A stretch of DNA of 13,646 nt from Puniceicoccales bacterium (lineage in GTDB: Bacteria; Verrucomicrobiota; Verrucomicrobiia; Opitutales; LL51): positions 1 to 13,646 of the forward strand of contig JAIRLD010000009.1 of the NCBI GenBank assembly GCA_031259665.1, in the 5' to 3' direction. The position numbers were made by a program, and so were the translations under genes. This document shows, in pieces, positions 1-8,143 of this stretch. Each line of letters starts with the position of its first letter. The stretch's first letter is position 1. Under the pieces are notes generated by a model that ran no database searches, was not told the origin of the DNA, and worked only from the letters and a program-made list of their open reading frames with translations.

Positions 1-64
1 AGTGGCATTCCATTGGATCAAGCCGCAAATCCAGGTCCGAAGGATAGATCCCTCGGTGGGGATT

Positions 65-85
65 CTAAGGGCAAAAAGCCCTTAG
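65..85 (-). terminator. Hairpin overlapping the gspE stop codon, candidate terminator
   Basis: An 8-bp perfect inverted repeat (CTAAGGGC at 65-72, GCCCTTAG at 78-85) flanks a 5-nt loop and includes the gspE stop codon. Read leftward, the transcript would have a U-rich loop but no U-tract after the stem, so it is not a textbook intrinsic terminator for gspE. Read rightward, the stem is followed by a U-rich stretch (TCTTCCATATTATTTTTATC), so it could also stop transcription coming from the left edge. Confidence 0.4.
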
Positions 86-1749
86 TCTTCCATATTATTT
101 TTATCGGCGAACTGCATAATTTCCTCGAGGGATGTTCGGCCCTGTTTGACGTGTTCCCAGGCACAGGCCTGTAATGTCTGCATTCCTTCCCCAAGGGCTA
201 TGGCTCGGATTTCTCTAGCGGGGGCATTTTTGATAATTGCCTGCTGAATTTTGTCACTAATGACCAGCACTTCATGAACAGCAATTCTTCCTTTATACCC
301 ATTTTTACACCTATCGCAACCGGTACCGACCATAATTTTATCGATATGAGCTAATTCCGAGGAGAGGTCAACGCGCAAAGCGCGCAGGGCGTACTCCAAT
401 TCATCTGGAGTATAGTTTGCTTTTTTTGCGCAATGCGGACAAATTCTTCTGACTAGGCGTTGGGCGAGGACTAATTGTAAGGAGGATGCGAGGAGGAAGG
501 GTTCCAAGCCCATATCGCAGAGGCGGGATACGGCGCCCGCCGAATCGTTGGTATGCAAGGTACTGAGGACCATGTGACCGGTAATGGAGGCGCGGATGGC
601 GATATCTGCCGTTTCCGCGTCACGAATTTCACCGATCATGATTACGTCCGGATCCTGACGCAGGATGGAACGCAGTGCGCTGGCAAAGGTCATACCGATA
701 TCCGATTGAACTTGGCACTGATTGATACCAGCAATTTCGTATTCCACCGGATCTTCGACGGTGATGATACGGATTTCAGGATCACGAATCTTATGGATAC
801 AGGCGTTGAGCATGGTCGATTTACCGGATCCGGTGGGACCGGTAACGAGGACGATGCCGTGGGGACGCGAGATTGCATTAATGATTTGTTCCAATTGTTT
901 TTGACCGAGTCCCATACCCTCGAGTTCGACGGGAGCTTCACTCAAATTTAAGAGGCGGAGACTGATACTTTCACCGTAGGAGATGGGTAAAGTGGAGACG
1001 CGGATATCGATGGCGGTATCACCGGAACGGAAGGCGATGCGGCCATCCTGGGGGCGGCGTTTTTCTGAGATATTGAGTTTAGCCATAATTTTCAGGCGTG
1101 AAATGATAGCTGCCTGGTAGAGGACGAGATTAGGCGGTAGACTCACAGGGACCAATGCGCCATCGATGCGGTAGCGGATTTGCAGTGAATTTTTTTGAGG
1201 TTCGAAGTGAATATCCGTTGCGCGATCGGCAAGGGCCTGTTTGACCAGCTCGTTAACGAATTTAATGACGACTGCATCCTCATCTTCCTGTACGATTTCG
1301 ATCTTTGAGACGAGTCCTTTATTCTCTTCGGCATCAGCAAAACTTCCCGCACCGACACCGAAGCGTTCATTAATAACTTTACGGATTTCCTGGATTTGTC
1401 CTAAGCAGTAAACAAAATCGACATTGGAAGACGCTTTAACCCATTTTTTCATCGTTGCATCGGGTATCCAACCGAAAACTAATCCCTGACGGCCATCCTC
1501 CCAATCTACGGGTAAACATACGTATTCCAGGAGTAATTTTTCTGGAAGGATTTTCGTAATTTCCTTGGATACCGTAAATTTTTTAAGGAAAGGGAGGCCG
1601 CACATACCGGATAGCCATTCGTAGGCATCGAGGGAAGTGCGCGCCAATTTCTCGGCTAGGAGGTCGATTTTTTTATCGACATGACTTGCGGCGATCATTG
1701 CGGGCAAGGCAGGATCAACCGTTGCGAGTACTTTATTTAAATTTTCCAT
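82..1749 (-). CDS. gspE: Type II secretion ATPase GspE (GspE/PilB family)
   Basis: Cytoplasmic hexameric ATPase that powers pseudopilus assembly in type II secretion. The 555-residue protein has the full family layout. An N-terminal GspE-N1-like domain covers about 25-135. The catalytic core carries Walker A GPTGSGKS (304-311), the Asp box ITVEDPVEYE (329-338), Walker B around DPDVIMIGEIRD (366-377) and the His box GHMVLSTLHTND (391-402). A tetracysteine zinc site follows (CPHC 437-440, CDRC 478-481). Length is normal for the family. It is the last gene of a leftward operon, 34 bases after the GspC-like gene. The ribosome-binding site is weak (TTGAGAT). PilB of type IV pili shares every motif; the neighbouring GspK-like gene and the secretin favour the T2SS reading. 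The next T2SS gene, gspF, does not begin in the 81 bases that remain. Confidence 0.95.
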   Translation of the reverse strand: MENLNKVLATVDPALPAMIAASHVDKKIDLLAEKLARTSLDAYEWLSGMCGLPFLKKFTVSKEITKILPEKLLLEYVCLPVDWEDGRQGLVFGWIPDATMKKWVKASSNVDFVYCLGQIQEIRKVINERFGVGAGSFADAEENKGLVSKIEIVQEDEDAVVIKFVNELVKQALADRATDIHFEPQKNSLQIRYRIDGALVPVSLPPNLVLYQAAIISRLKIMAKLNISEKRRPQDGRIAFRSGDTAIDIRVSTLPISYGESISLRLLNLSEAPVELEGMGLGQKQLEQIINAISRPHGIVLVTGPTGSGKSTMLNACIHKIRDPEIRIITVEDPVEYEIAGINQCQVQSDIGMTFASALRSILRQDPDVIMIGEIRDAETADIAIRASITGHMVLSTLHTNDSAGAVSRLCDMGLEPFLLASSLQLVLAQRLVRRICPHCAKKANYTPDELEYALRALRVDLSSELAHIDKIMVGTGCDRCKNGYKGRIAVHEVLVISDKIQQAIIKNAPAREIRAIALGEGMQTLQACAWEHVKQGRTSLEEIMQFADKNNMED

Positions 1750-1783
1750 ATTATCTCAAATTAAGGTTATATTCCCGTTTTAA

Positions 1784-2380
1784 TTAATCGTAATCCAAGT
1801 CGTCCCAGTAATCCCAGTCCCAATAATCATCAAAGTCGTAGGATGGTGCGACAGATCCTTGAGACGGTGGATAATAGGACGATTGATTTGTGCTCGAATT
1901 TGAATGGGTTGTTTGGAAAGAATCAGCATTATTATTACCAGTTGCTTTCTTCTCCTCTTCTCCTATCGGACAGACGTAAGCATGACCATCATATTCAATT
2001 TCTAAGGTTTTCTTACTGGCGTCAAATTTTTTAGGAGCATATCCCAATGGGGACGACTTTCCAGAAAGTAAAACGGTATTGATTGCCTCCTTTGACGTTT
2101 TATCGTGAATGGAAAAATAATCTTGGCCGCCCACTCTCATGTGCCCCGAGCAACCCAATTTCATATCGGGTTTTTTAGGAGGATGTGGCGGTGCAGAAAC
2201 GGATGCTTTCGGCGCGGATATTTGTGGTGGCGGTTTAGGTTCCGGTTTAGGTGCATCGCCGAATGGGGATCGTTCGTGTAATGACTTAAATTCATCCACG
2301 GCTACCGATTCGGCCATTCCTAGGTGATAACCGCCCACTAAAACCACACCGAAGAAAATTTTTTTTGTACTACTTTTCAT
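1784..2380 (-). CDS. Small exported GspC/PilP-like T2SS accessory protein with Asp/Trp/Tyr tail
   Basis: Probably a periplasmic or inner-membrane-anchored T2SS component in the position of GspC/PilP, the link between secretin and inner-membrane platform; this role is inferred. From the ATG at 2380 the protein has 198 residues. It starts with a signal sequence (MKSSTKKIFFGVVLVGG, likely cut near GMA-ES at about 23). Next come HERSPFGDAP, a Pro/Lys-rich linker (about 45-73), and a small beta-rich domain with two cysteines (77 and 137) that may resemble the GspC homology region. A Ser/Asn/Gln-rich stretch leads to a C-terminal tail made almost entirely of Asp, Trp and Tyr (last 18 residues). The start at 2380 is preferred because AAAGGA lies 6 nt upstream; an in-frame ATG at 2410, right after the gspD stop, would add ten residues and spoil the signal peptide. 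I do not recognise a named family with certainty. Confidence 0.75.
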   Translation of the reverse strand: MKSSTKKIFFGVVLVGGYHLGMAESVAVDEFKSLHERSPFGDAPKPEPKPPPQISAPKASVSAPPHPPKKPDMKLGCSGHMRVGGQDYFSIHDKTSKEAINTVLLSGKSSPLGYAPKKFDASKKTLEIEYDGHAYVCPIGEEEKKATGNNNADSFQTTHSNSSTNQSSYYPPSQGSVAPSYDFDDYWDWDYWDDLDYD

Positions 2381-2386
2381 GGTGAT

Positions 2387-2392
2387 TCCTTT
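2387..2392 (-). promoter_or_regulatory. Ribosome-binding site deciding the start of the GspC-like gene
   Basis: On the minus strand AAAGGA lies 6 nt before the ATG at 2380. Two more in-frame ATGs (2410 and 2395) occur in the same 30 bases, but neither has a comparable site, and only the 2380 start gives a clean signal peptide. Confidence 0.6.
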
Positions 2393-2410
2393 CATATTTA
2401 CCGATTTCAT

Positions 2411-5302
2411 TTAGCGCCTTCTTGAGAAATGACCTTTTCTCGTCAATGGCTTAGCGGTACCGCCCTCTTTACTTTCAAAAATAGTCTCCGATTCGGGAGT
2501 TAAATCCGATATTCCATCGGGGAATACTTCTTCTTTCGTAGAGACTTCGGCAACGAAGTCATCGCTTCCAGGTGTTATGGGTTGGCGCGCCCACTCATCC
2601 CAGACTTCCGACGGCAATTCCGCTGCGACGAATGGTTCCGGCTCCGTTGAAACGGGTTGAACGGTTGCCTTGCTCTTTCCGCGACGGCGGTTACGCCTGG
2701 TAACCCTATTTTGCTTATTTTTTTCGGCTTCACTTTTTTCGCGTTGAGCCCACTCATCCCAGGCATCCGACGGCGATTCCGCTGCAACGAATGGTTCCGG
2801 TTCCGTCGGAACGGGTTGAACGGTTGTTTCGCTCTTTCCGCGACGGCGGTTACGCCTAGTAGCCCTATTTTGCTTATTTTTTTCGGCTTCACTTTTTTCG
2901 CGTTGGGCCCACTCATCCCAAGCATCCGACGGCGATTCCGCTGCGACAAATGGTTCCGGTTCCGTTGGAACGGGTTGAACGGTTGCTTCGCTCTTTCCAC
3001 TACGTCGGTTACGCCTGGTAGCTCTATTTTGGTTAATTTTTGCAGCCTTCCCTTTTCCTTTTTTTCTAGCTTGGGCACTTTCAGCCATTGCTTGGGCATT
3101 GAGACCGAAAATGGTATCCTTCGGAAAAGGTTTACTTTTTGGGAAATCACCCGTTGCTTTATAGTGAGCAATGTCCTCCTTGAAGTTTGTTACTTCGAGC
3201 CGTTTATCGAGATAGGCTGATTCTTCCTGGGGATGTAGAATGATCGTTGGTTTGATGAAAACAATTAATTCCTTGGTCTTTTCGTCACGTTTCCGCGATG
3301 TGAATAGGGCGTCGCCCAGGACAGGTATATCGCCAAGGATGAATAATTTTCCACCGGATTTGGACTCTTCTTTTTCTTTAAATCCAGCAATAACAATGAC
3401 ATCTCCATTGGCTACGCTGACAAAAGAATCGATTTGTTTATCCGAGATGATCGGCGCCAGAACGCTTCCAGTACTGACATCTCCGTCGTATTTGGAAATT
3501 TTTTGTTCAATTTCCATTTGGATGATTCCATTACTCCCAATGAGTGGCGTTACGGTGAGTTCTAACCCAACGTGTTTATAGATAAGACTGATTCGTTCTT
3601 TAGAGTCTTTATCATCCTTCTGCGTGCTAGAGTCAACGAACGGACGTTCCTCTCCAATTTTAAAGTTAGCCTTTCGATTGTGTGTAGTAACTAGAGTGGG
3701 TGTAGAAAGGATCTTAATATTGGAATCCATTTTAGCCTTTTTGAAAACGGTGGATAAAGCGAAGTTTTTAAGTGTTCCCGCAAACGATCCCAAACCACCG
3801 TCTGGTCCCAAACTACCTTTGAAATTGATATCATATTCACGGGGCTGATACTCGTGGGTGGCTGTCTTATCCGCTCCATTCTGGCCAGCACCTATATAAA
3901 CTGTTTTCTTTGAACCCTTATACTGGTTATAGGCTTCCCCTTGATGATATCCTAAATCTAGGGCATCCATACCGCTTTGTTGGCCTTCGTTTAGAGTGAT
4001 TTGGGCGACAATAACTTCAATGCGGACCTGGTCGAGGAGAACATCCAAATTGGTGATTAAGTGTCTCACTTGAGATAAATCAGATGCCGTACCATAAACG
4101 ATGATCGAATTACTTCTTTCGTCGGACGATAGCGTCAAATTGGCGGAAAACTGTGCCGCCTGCTCTTCACCCAATTCTCCTCCAGGGAGTTGTTGGGAAG
4201 AAATGAAATCGCTATAGGTATTGCTGATTTGCTGGTTACTACGGGAACCACTCGCCGCCTGAGCAAGGGCGCTTGCTAAACTACTTTGGGCCGACATTTG
4301 TGCCTGTTGACGTTCAAAGGCCATTTTATTTTCTTTCTCAACGCGACTTCTTTGCTCCTTGACGATCCCAGAAACGATATCGGTAATCTTCTTCGCATCC
4401 CCGTGTTTAACACGAATAACTTCGGATCGCAATAATAATTCACACTTATTATCTAATTGTTTAACAATGTCGACAATTACGGGTAAATTTTCCTGTGACG
4501 TTATGACAATCAGCTGATTGCTGGAGTCGTCGTAATCGATCGTCATATTGTTGAGATATTTTTTTAGCCCCCCCCGTTTGAGTGCCTCGAATTTCTTTGA
4601 TACAGCCGATGCCTTGACATTGTTAAGGGGAAGAAAATTGATAGACTCAACCATGTTAATGGGCGTATCCGTACGTTGAACCAAATTTTCTATGGTCTGT
4701 AAATTAGCCATCGTATCCGTAATAAAAAGGGAATTCGATGACGCAAAGAGAACTGTGTTTGATGAACTCGGCGTTAAAAGTGGTTTTATCAATTTCTGAA
4801 ATTCCGTCGCATCTAAGTAGCGGAATTTAAAGAATTTCGAATACACCTTTTGGGTAGGTTCATAGGTTAACAGTGATTCATCGAGGATATCGGGTGATTG
4901 CGTTATGGCCGATTTCGATGTAACCACTTTCATAAAAGTACCTCCCATATTGACGATCGCAATACCATTCAAACTTAGCACGCTCTCAAGGGCGGCAATC
5001 GCCTCCTTCTTGGAAAGGGGCTCGTGAATTTCAAGAGATATCTGTGCCGCCGGCAATTTTTGCTCCATTAAAGCTGTACATTTCGTCAACTGTTCCAACA
5101 TTCCGACAACTTCCTGCGGACTGGCATTTTTCAAGATCAGCTGATCCACTGTACCTTCTTCGCCGATTGCAAAAATATCGGAAATATTTTCAACTTTCGT
5201 TGATCCCGAAACATTGTCATTTTTCTGCATGGACACGTTTGGTAACGCTGCCGCTGCCGTCAACGGTAATAACCCAAATATTAAACATTTTCCTTTCTTC
5301 AT
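2411..5302 (-). CDS. gspD: Type II secretion secretin GspD with repeat-bearing C-terminal extension
   Basis: Outer-membrane secretin forming the T2SS exit channel. Numbered from the ATG at 5302 (963 residues): signal peptide 1-20 or so (MKKGKCLIFGLLPLTAAAA); N0-like domain about 45-130; N1 about 150-212; N2 about 218-284; N3 about 292-425, interrupted by a Gln/Ala/Ser-rich insert near 320-385. The secretin barrel domain spans about 425-687, with the signature GDIPVLGDALFTSRKRDEKT at 657-676 and IVFIKPTII following. A tail of about 270 residues then holds three 53-residue repeats mixing basic (RATRRNRRRGK), Pro/Glu (TEPEPF) and acidic-aromatic (SDAWDEWAQRE) segments. Typical GspD is about 650-750 residues, so this tail is the odd part. 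A TTG at 5317 extends the frame, but the ATG at 5302 has GAGAGG 7 nt upstream. The stop abuts the GspC-like gene. PilQ is the alternative, less likely from context. Confidence 0.93.
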   Translation of the reverse strand: MKKGKCLIFGLLPLTAAAALPNVSMQKNDNVSGSTKVENISDIFAIGEEGTVDQLILKNASPQEVVGMLEQLTKCTALMEQKLPAAQISLEIHEPLSKKEAIAALESVLSLNGIAIVNMGGTFMKVVTSKSAITQSPDILDESLLTYEPTQKVYSKFFKFRYLDATEFQKLIKPLLTPSSSNTVLFASSNSLFITDTMANLQTIENLVQRTDTPINMVESINFLPLNNVKASAVSKKFEALKRGGLKKYLNNMTIDYDDSSNQLIVITSQENLPVIVDIVKQLDNKCELLLRSEVIRVKHGDAKKITDIVSGIVKEQRSRVEKENKMAFERQQAQMSAQSSLASALAQAASGSRSNQQISNTYSDFISSQQLPGGELGEEQAAQFSANLTLSSDERSNSIIVYGTASDLSQVRHLITNLDVLLDQVRIEVIVAQITLNEGQQSGMDALDLGYHQGEAYNQYKGSKKTVYIGAGQNGADKTATHEYQPREYDINFKGSLGPDGGLGSFAGTLKNFALSTVFKKAKMDSNIKILSTPTLVTTHNRKANFKIGEERPFVDSSTQKDDKDSKERISLIYKHVGLELTVTPLIGSNGIIQMEIEQKISKYDGDVSTGSVLAPIISDKQIDSFVSVANGDVIVIAGFKEKEESKSGGKLFILGDIPVLGDALFTSRKRDEKTKELIVFIKPTIILHPQEESAYLDKRLEVTNFKEDIAHYKATGDFPKSKPFPKDTIFGLNAQAMAESAQARKKGKGKAAKINQNRATRRNRRSGKSEATVQPVPTEPEPFVAAESPSDAWDEWAQREKSEAEKNKQNRATRRNRRRGKSETTVQPVPTEPEPFVAAESPSDAWDEWAQREKSEAEKNKQNRVTRRNRRRGKSKATVQPVSTEPEPFVAAELPSEVWDEWARQPITPGSDDFVAEVSTKEEVFPDGISDLTPESETIFESKEGGTAKPLTRKGHFSRRR
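2589..3047 (-). repeat. 159-bp tandem repeat inside gspD, nearly three copies
   Basis: The same sequence recurs with an exact 159-base period: GCCCACTCATCCC begins at 2589, 2748 and 2907, and TTACGCCT begins at 2691, 2850 and 3009. The period is 53 codons, so the frame is kept. The copies are nearly identical with scattered substitutions, including some that change residues (for example SPSDAW to LPSEVW in the last copy, nearest the C-terminus). This points to recent duplication or ongoing homogenisation. Confidence 0.95.
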
Positions 5303-5309
5303 AACCATC

Positions 5310-5315
5310 CCTCTC
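5310..5315 (-). promoter_or_regulatory. Ribosome-binding site of gspD
   Basis: GAGAGG on the minus strand lies 7 nt before the ATG at 5302. It supports that start over the in-frame TTG at 5317, which overlaps the same site. Confidence 0.6.
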
Positions 5316-5352
5316 AATCAAAAATCATATTATTAATCAAAAAAACCATATT

Positions 5353-5979
5353 TTATTCCAATAAATTGCCACGACCATTCCATTTGATTAGTTTTTCGCC
5401 TAATCGATGTGTTCCTAAAATTTTTGCCACAATCCTATCGACATCACTATCAGCTTTGATATCGAGTGCCGAAATGCCGATTTTAGCCGAAAGCGACTTT
5501 CCTTGCATCACTAACTCTATATCGTCAATACAGAGATTGGAATCGGGAATTTCGATAATATCGTCAAATTTTAAGATATCAGAAAAATGAACACCCCTCA
5601 GGTCAATGGAAATTTTGTTGAAAGAAAAAAATTTACCATTTTGTGACTCGGGCATACTCACGTTATATTTAAGCGATAGGCATTTAGCTGCCTCTCCGAC
5701 GAGCGCCATTAGTTTAGGTTGATCGATTTTATCCCGATGGAGAATTTCATTGATAATGGAGCGAAAGCGTTCATTAATCTCATTTTCCCGAGACAACCAC
5801 GAATTTTGTTCCGCCTGTCTTTGAGCATTCTTTTCTTTGATGAAGTTATATGTTTTCCATACCTTTGCATCATATCCAATAATGCCTAAAGTGAAGAGGA
5901 CCAAAACACCTGCGATTGCTAAGCATTCGCTTTTATGTAACAGGAAAAAAAACGATTTTAATTTCGAAATTTTCTTCAT
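5353..5979 (-). CDS. Inner-membrane GspM/PilO-like protein
   Basis: Probably a T2SS assembly-platform protein that pairs with the preceding GspL/PilN-like protein. The 208 residues show a short basic cytoplasmic N-terminus (MKKISKLKSF), one transmembrane helix (about 18-36), a charged helical stretch suited to a coiled coil (about 45-80), and a C-terminal periplasmic alpha/beta domain (about 100-200). This is the bitopic layout of GspM and PilO. Sequence similarity to either is too weak to see by eye, so the call rests on topology, size and position. Its start overlaps the upstream stop by four bases (ATGA), implying translational coupling and a matched dose of the two proteins. The gene is AT-rich and appears fast-evolving. 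The gspD start follows after 50 bases. Confidence 0.65.
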   Translation of the reverse strand: MKKISKLKSFFFLLHKSECLAIAGVLVLFTLGIIGYDAKVWKTYNFIKEKNAQRQAEQNSWLSRENEINERFRSIINEILHRDKIDQPKLMALVGEAAKCLSLKYNVSMPESQNGKFFSFNKISIDLRGVHFSDILKFDDIIEIPDSNLCIDDIELVMQGKSLSAKIGISALDIKADSDVDRIVAKILGTHRLGEKLIKWNGRGNLLE

Positions 5980-7073
5980 AATTTTTCAAAGGTTAAAAAA
6001 AGTGAAAAGTTAATGAGATCATCTTGGTTATTTTTATCGCCAATTCTGACCACCCTAAAAAGTGAAGACTCGTTAAGAATTTTTTCAAATTTATTAAGTT
6101 CGGCAAGATTTTGAGCGGAACCTTTAATTTCAAAGTTTTCTCCTTCGGAAGCGTAGATGGAGTTAAACAATATGGAATCAGGACGCAGCTCATTGATTTT
6201 ATTTAATCCGCGGAAATAGGCATGCTTTTTATTGGAGAAGAGATCCAGTTCATGGGTACGATCTTCTTTTTGCTGAATTTGTCTAACTTGCTCGTCTTTG
6301 GAAGCCAACTCTTTAGCGAAATGACTTTCACTTAGTAAAAGGCAACGCAATTGGAAAAAGCCGCACAACCCGATTACGATGAAGAGCACCGCCGCAATGG
6401 TTGCATAAAGGGCGGCATGGATTGTAACCTTATTTTGTTTCCGCAACTTTTTCAATTCCAGATTTTGCATATTAGCGGCTATAATGGCTTGGTTCGAAAA
6501 TGAAAAGTCGCAAATGTGCGTTTCGGAATTACTGGAAGCGTTTTCTTTGTGCGTGAAATGGACAGTGAGGCCAAATTCCACAACCGGTACCACTTCGACG
6601 AGTTCGAAAATGGGTAATGAACTTTCCATATCATTGGGCGCCGTAATCGGAGTAAGATTAATGCTATGGGCCGCTGTTTTTTCGAAAATTATCGCATGGT
6701 CTCCATATTTGAATATAGCCTTCGAAATCGCAGGGACGACGATGGCGAGGAAAAAATCTGGAAAAATATAGGTGGCGAACTCGGCTTCCGCGTCAATTGC
6801 TTTTAAGCGACTTTTCAGGACAGAAAAGATATGGATAGTCGATGCATTACTGTCGACGAAATATCCCCAAAAAATTTCGTTCAACGGAAATGGACTCGAA
6901 GACTCCAAAGCGAAGGCAACGACACTTTCAAGAAGGGCGTAGTTGACTTTCCCCTCTGGAAAAGGACAGGTACTCATGAAGCAGAGGTCCGAAGGTACGA
7001 TACAAACGTGCTCGGATCGAGCGAGTTGGCGCTCTTCCTTCCAATTAGAAATTTTTTCAGATAAAGTTCCCAT
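5976..7073 (-). CDS. Inner-membrane GspL/PilN-like protein
   Basis: Probable T2SS platform protein linking the cytoplasmic ATPase to the periplasm. Of 365 residues, about 20-200 form a cytoplasmic domain. It contains ALLESVVAFALESSSPFPLN (46-65), a pattern seen in GspL/PilM-like actin-fold proteins of secretion and pilus systems (E..L...SPFPL.E...GY). A single transmembrane helix follows (about 217-241), then a charged, helical, possibly coiled-coil stretch (245-285) and a small periplasmic domain (about 285-365) that looks like the PilN/GspL ferredoxin-like fold (LRPDSILFNSIYASEGENFE). The start is 2 bases after the gspK stop, with GAGGA 9 nt upstream inside gspK codons. The stop overlaps the GspM-like start. 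Family assignment is inferred from architecture and place; there is no separate PilM gene here, which favours GspL over PilN. Confidence 0.7.
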   Translation of the reverse strand: MGTLSEKISNWKEERQLARSEHVCIVPSDLCFMSTCPFPEGKVNYALLESVVAFALESSSPFPLNEIFWGYFVDSNASTIHIFSVLKSRLKAIDAEAEFATYIFPDFFLAIVVPAISKAIFKYGDHAIIFEKTAAHSINLTPITAPNDMESSLPIFELVEVVPVVEFGLTVHFTHKENASSNSETHICDFSFSNQAIIAANMQNLELKKLRKQNKVTIHAALYATIAAVLFIVIGLCGFFQLRCLLLSESHFAKELASKDEQVRQIQQKEDRTHELDLFSNKKHAYFRGLNKINELRPDSILFNSIYASEGENFEIKGSAQNLAELNKFEKILNESSLFRVVRIGDKNNQDDLINFSLFLTFEKL

Positions 7074-7075
7074 GA

Positions 7076-8143
7076 TTAAAATTCCTCAATTTTAATAATA
7101 TTAAATGGTAAACGCTGATTGCGTGTTTGACTACCCGTAGCATCACAAATGCAATGAATGTTATAGGCATTGCCTTGGTCGTTTGAAACGTGGACCTTGA
7201 GCGCAAAAAATTGTATTTCATTGGAGCAGTAGTTTTCAAGGATTCCTCCCCGGCCAATGAAAACATTAAAGTCCGCGAATTTCCTCGAGTTTGGCATTAC
7301 GATTCCCCCATGCCGAGCCGATATGGTATCTAAAATTTCTTGTGGAACCGTTAACAGATTGATCTTAAAATGCTTTCCACCTTTGTTGGTTTTATTGAAT
7401 TTGGAGATACAGCGCTCGATGATAAACCATTCTTTTAAGGGCCCAATGTCTATCGGATTTTCTCCAGTTTTAGTTCCAGTTTTAGCATTAGATGCTTCAG
7501 ATACTACATATTCTACCGTTGACCATTTCGTAAATGTTTTCTTGTTATTAATAAAATCTTTAATTTTTTGCGTAGCACTAGATTTTATTATAGAAGGTTT
7601 GCTGGCAGATAGTTTGTCGAGTGCTGCCGCCACTAGATCACTAGAAAAATCGTTAAACTCTTTAGATAAAGGTATTTGCGCATTGAGATCTTCAAAATCG
7701 AGTTGAATAGTCAAATTGCCATGCTTGATTACGTTATCAGATAATCTCTGGATCTGGAACTTTGCAGGCAAGGAAGCTTTGGATAAATTCAAATAAATTT
7801 TTTCGGTGATATATTTAGAAATTAATGCATTAGTGGGTATATCGCCTAAAATATCAGCATCAAAAATGAATTTATCGTCTCCTTTTTTTACAGTACCGCT
7901 GCCCATTTTATCGACACTCTGATTTTGTTTGTAATTTCCTAGAGAGGTTATCGCGAGATCAAGGGCAGAATATGCTTCGACTTTCAACTCAGGAAGACAT
8001 AGCATTTGTTGGCGATATTTTGCATTATCGAATACATCTTCAAGGAACAGTGTCAAAATAAGCGCACAAAAGACTATTAGCGTGAGCACTACCGGCATAA
8101 CACTTCCCAACTTCTTCTTAGCAAAATTCCTATAAAATTCCAT
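7076..8143 (-). CDS. gspK: Minor pseudopilin GspK-like protein
   Basis: Likely tip pseudopilin of the T2SS pseudopilus. From the ATG at 8143 (355 residues) it begins with a class III prepilin-type leader: basic residues, then KKLG/SVMPVVL with the expected peptidase cut after Gly13, and a hydrophobic helix (14-34). Position +5 of the mature protein is Val, not Glu, as is characteristic of GspK. Two further GspK-like motifs are visible: DFEDLNAQIPLS (about 149-160, compare 'D..GKINLN') and INLLTVPQEIL (261-271, compare 'INVNTAP.EVL'). Length is close to the usual 310-350. The reading frame stays open to a TTG at 8260, but that start would put 39 extra residues before the leader, so 8143 is chosen although its ribosome-binding site is weak. 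First gene of the leftward operon. Confidence 0.8.
   Translation of the reverse strand: MEFYRNFAKKKLGSVMPVVLTLIVFCALILTLFLEDVFDNAKYRQQMLCLPELKVEAYSALDLAITSLGNYKQNQSVDKMGSGTVKKGDDKFIFDADILGDIPTNALISKYITEKIYLNLSKASLPAKFQIQRLSDNVIKHGNLTIQLDFEDLNAQIPLSKEFNDFSSDLVAAALDKLSASKPSIIKSSATQKIKDFINNKKTFTKWSTVEYVVSEASNAKTGTKTGENPIDIGPLKEWFIIERCISKFNKTNKGGKHFKINLLTVPQEILDTISARHGGIVMPNSRKFADFNVFIGRGGILENYCSNEIQFFALKVHVSNDQGNAYNIHCICDATGSQTRNQRLPFNIIKIEEF
7463..7486 (-). repeat. Two-copy 12-bp tandem repeat in gspK
   Basis: TCCAGTTTTAGT and TCCAGTTTTAGC stand head to tail and encode the KTGTKTG part of the protein, an exposed-looking loop. It keeps the frame and is probably a small slippage duplication. Confidence 0.6.

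Noticed and set aside
553..951. 132-codon plus-strand ORF opposite gspE
   Set aside because: It lies wholly inside a gene with complete ATPase motifs, has no ribosome-binding site, and its protein has no recognisable features.
2589..3047. CRISPR-like array
   Set aside because: The repeats are directly tandem without spacers, have a 159-base period and encode protein in frame with gspD.
2575..3220. Long overlapping ORFs on both strands in the gspD repeat region
   Set aside because: The 159-bp period is a multiple of three, so any open alternative frame is repeated and lengthened automatically. The secretin frame is continuous through the region.
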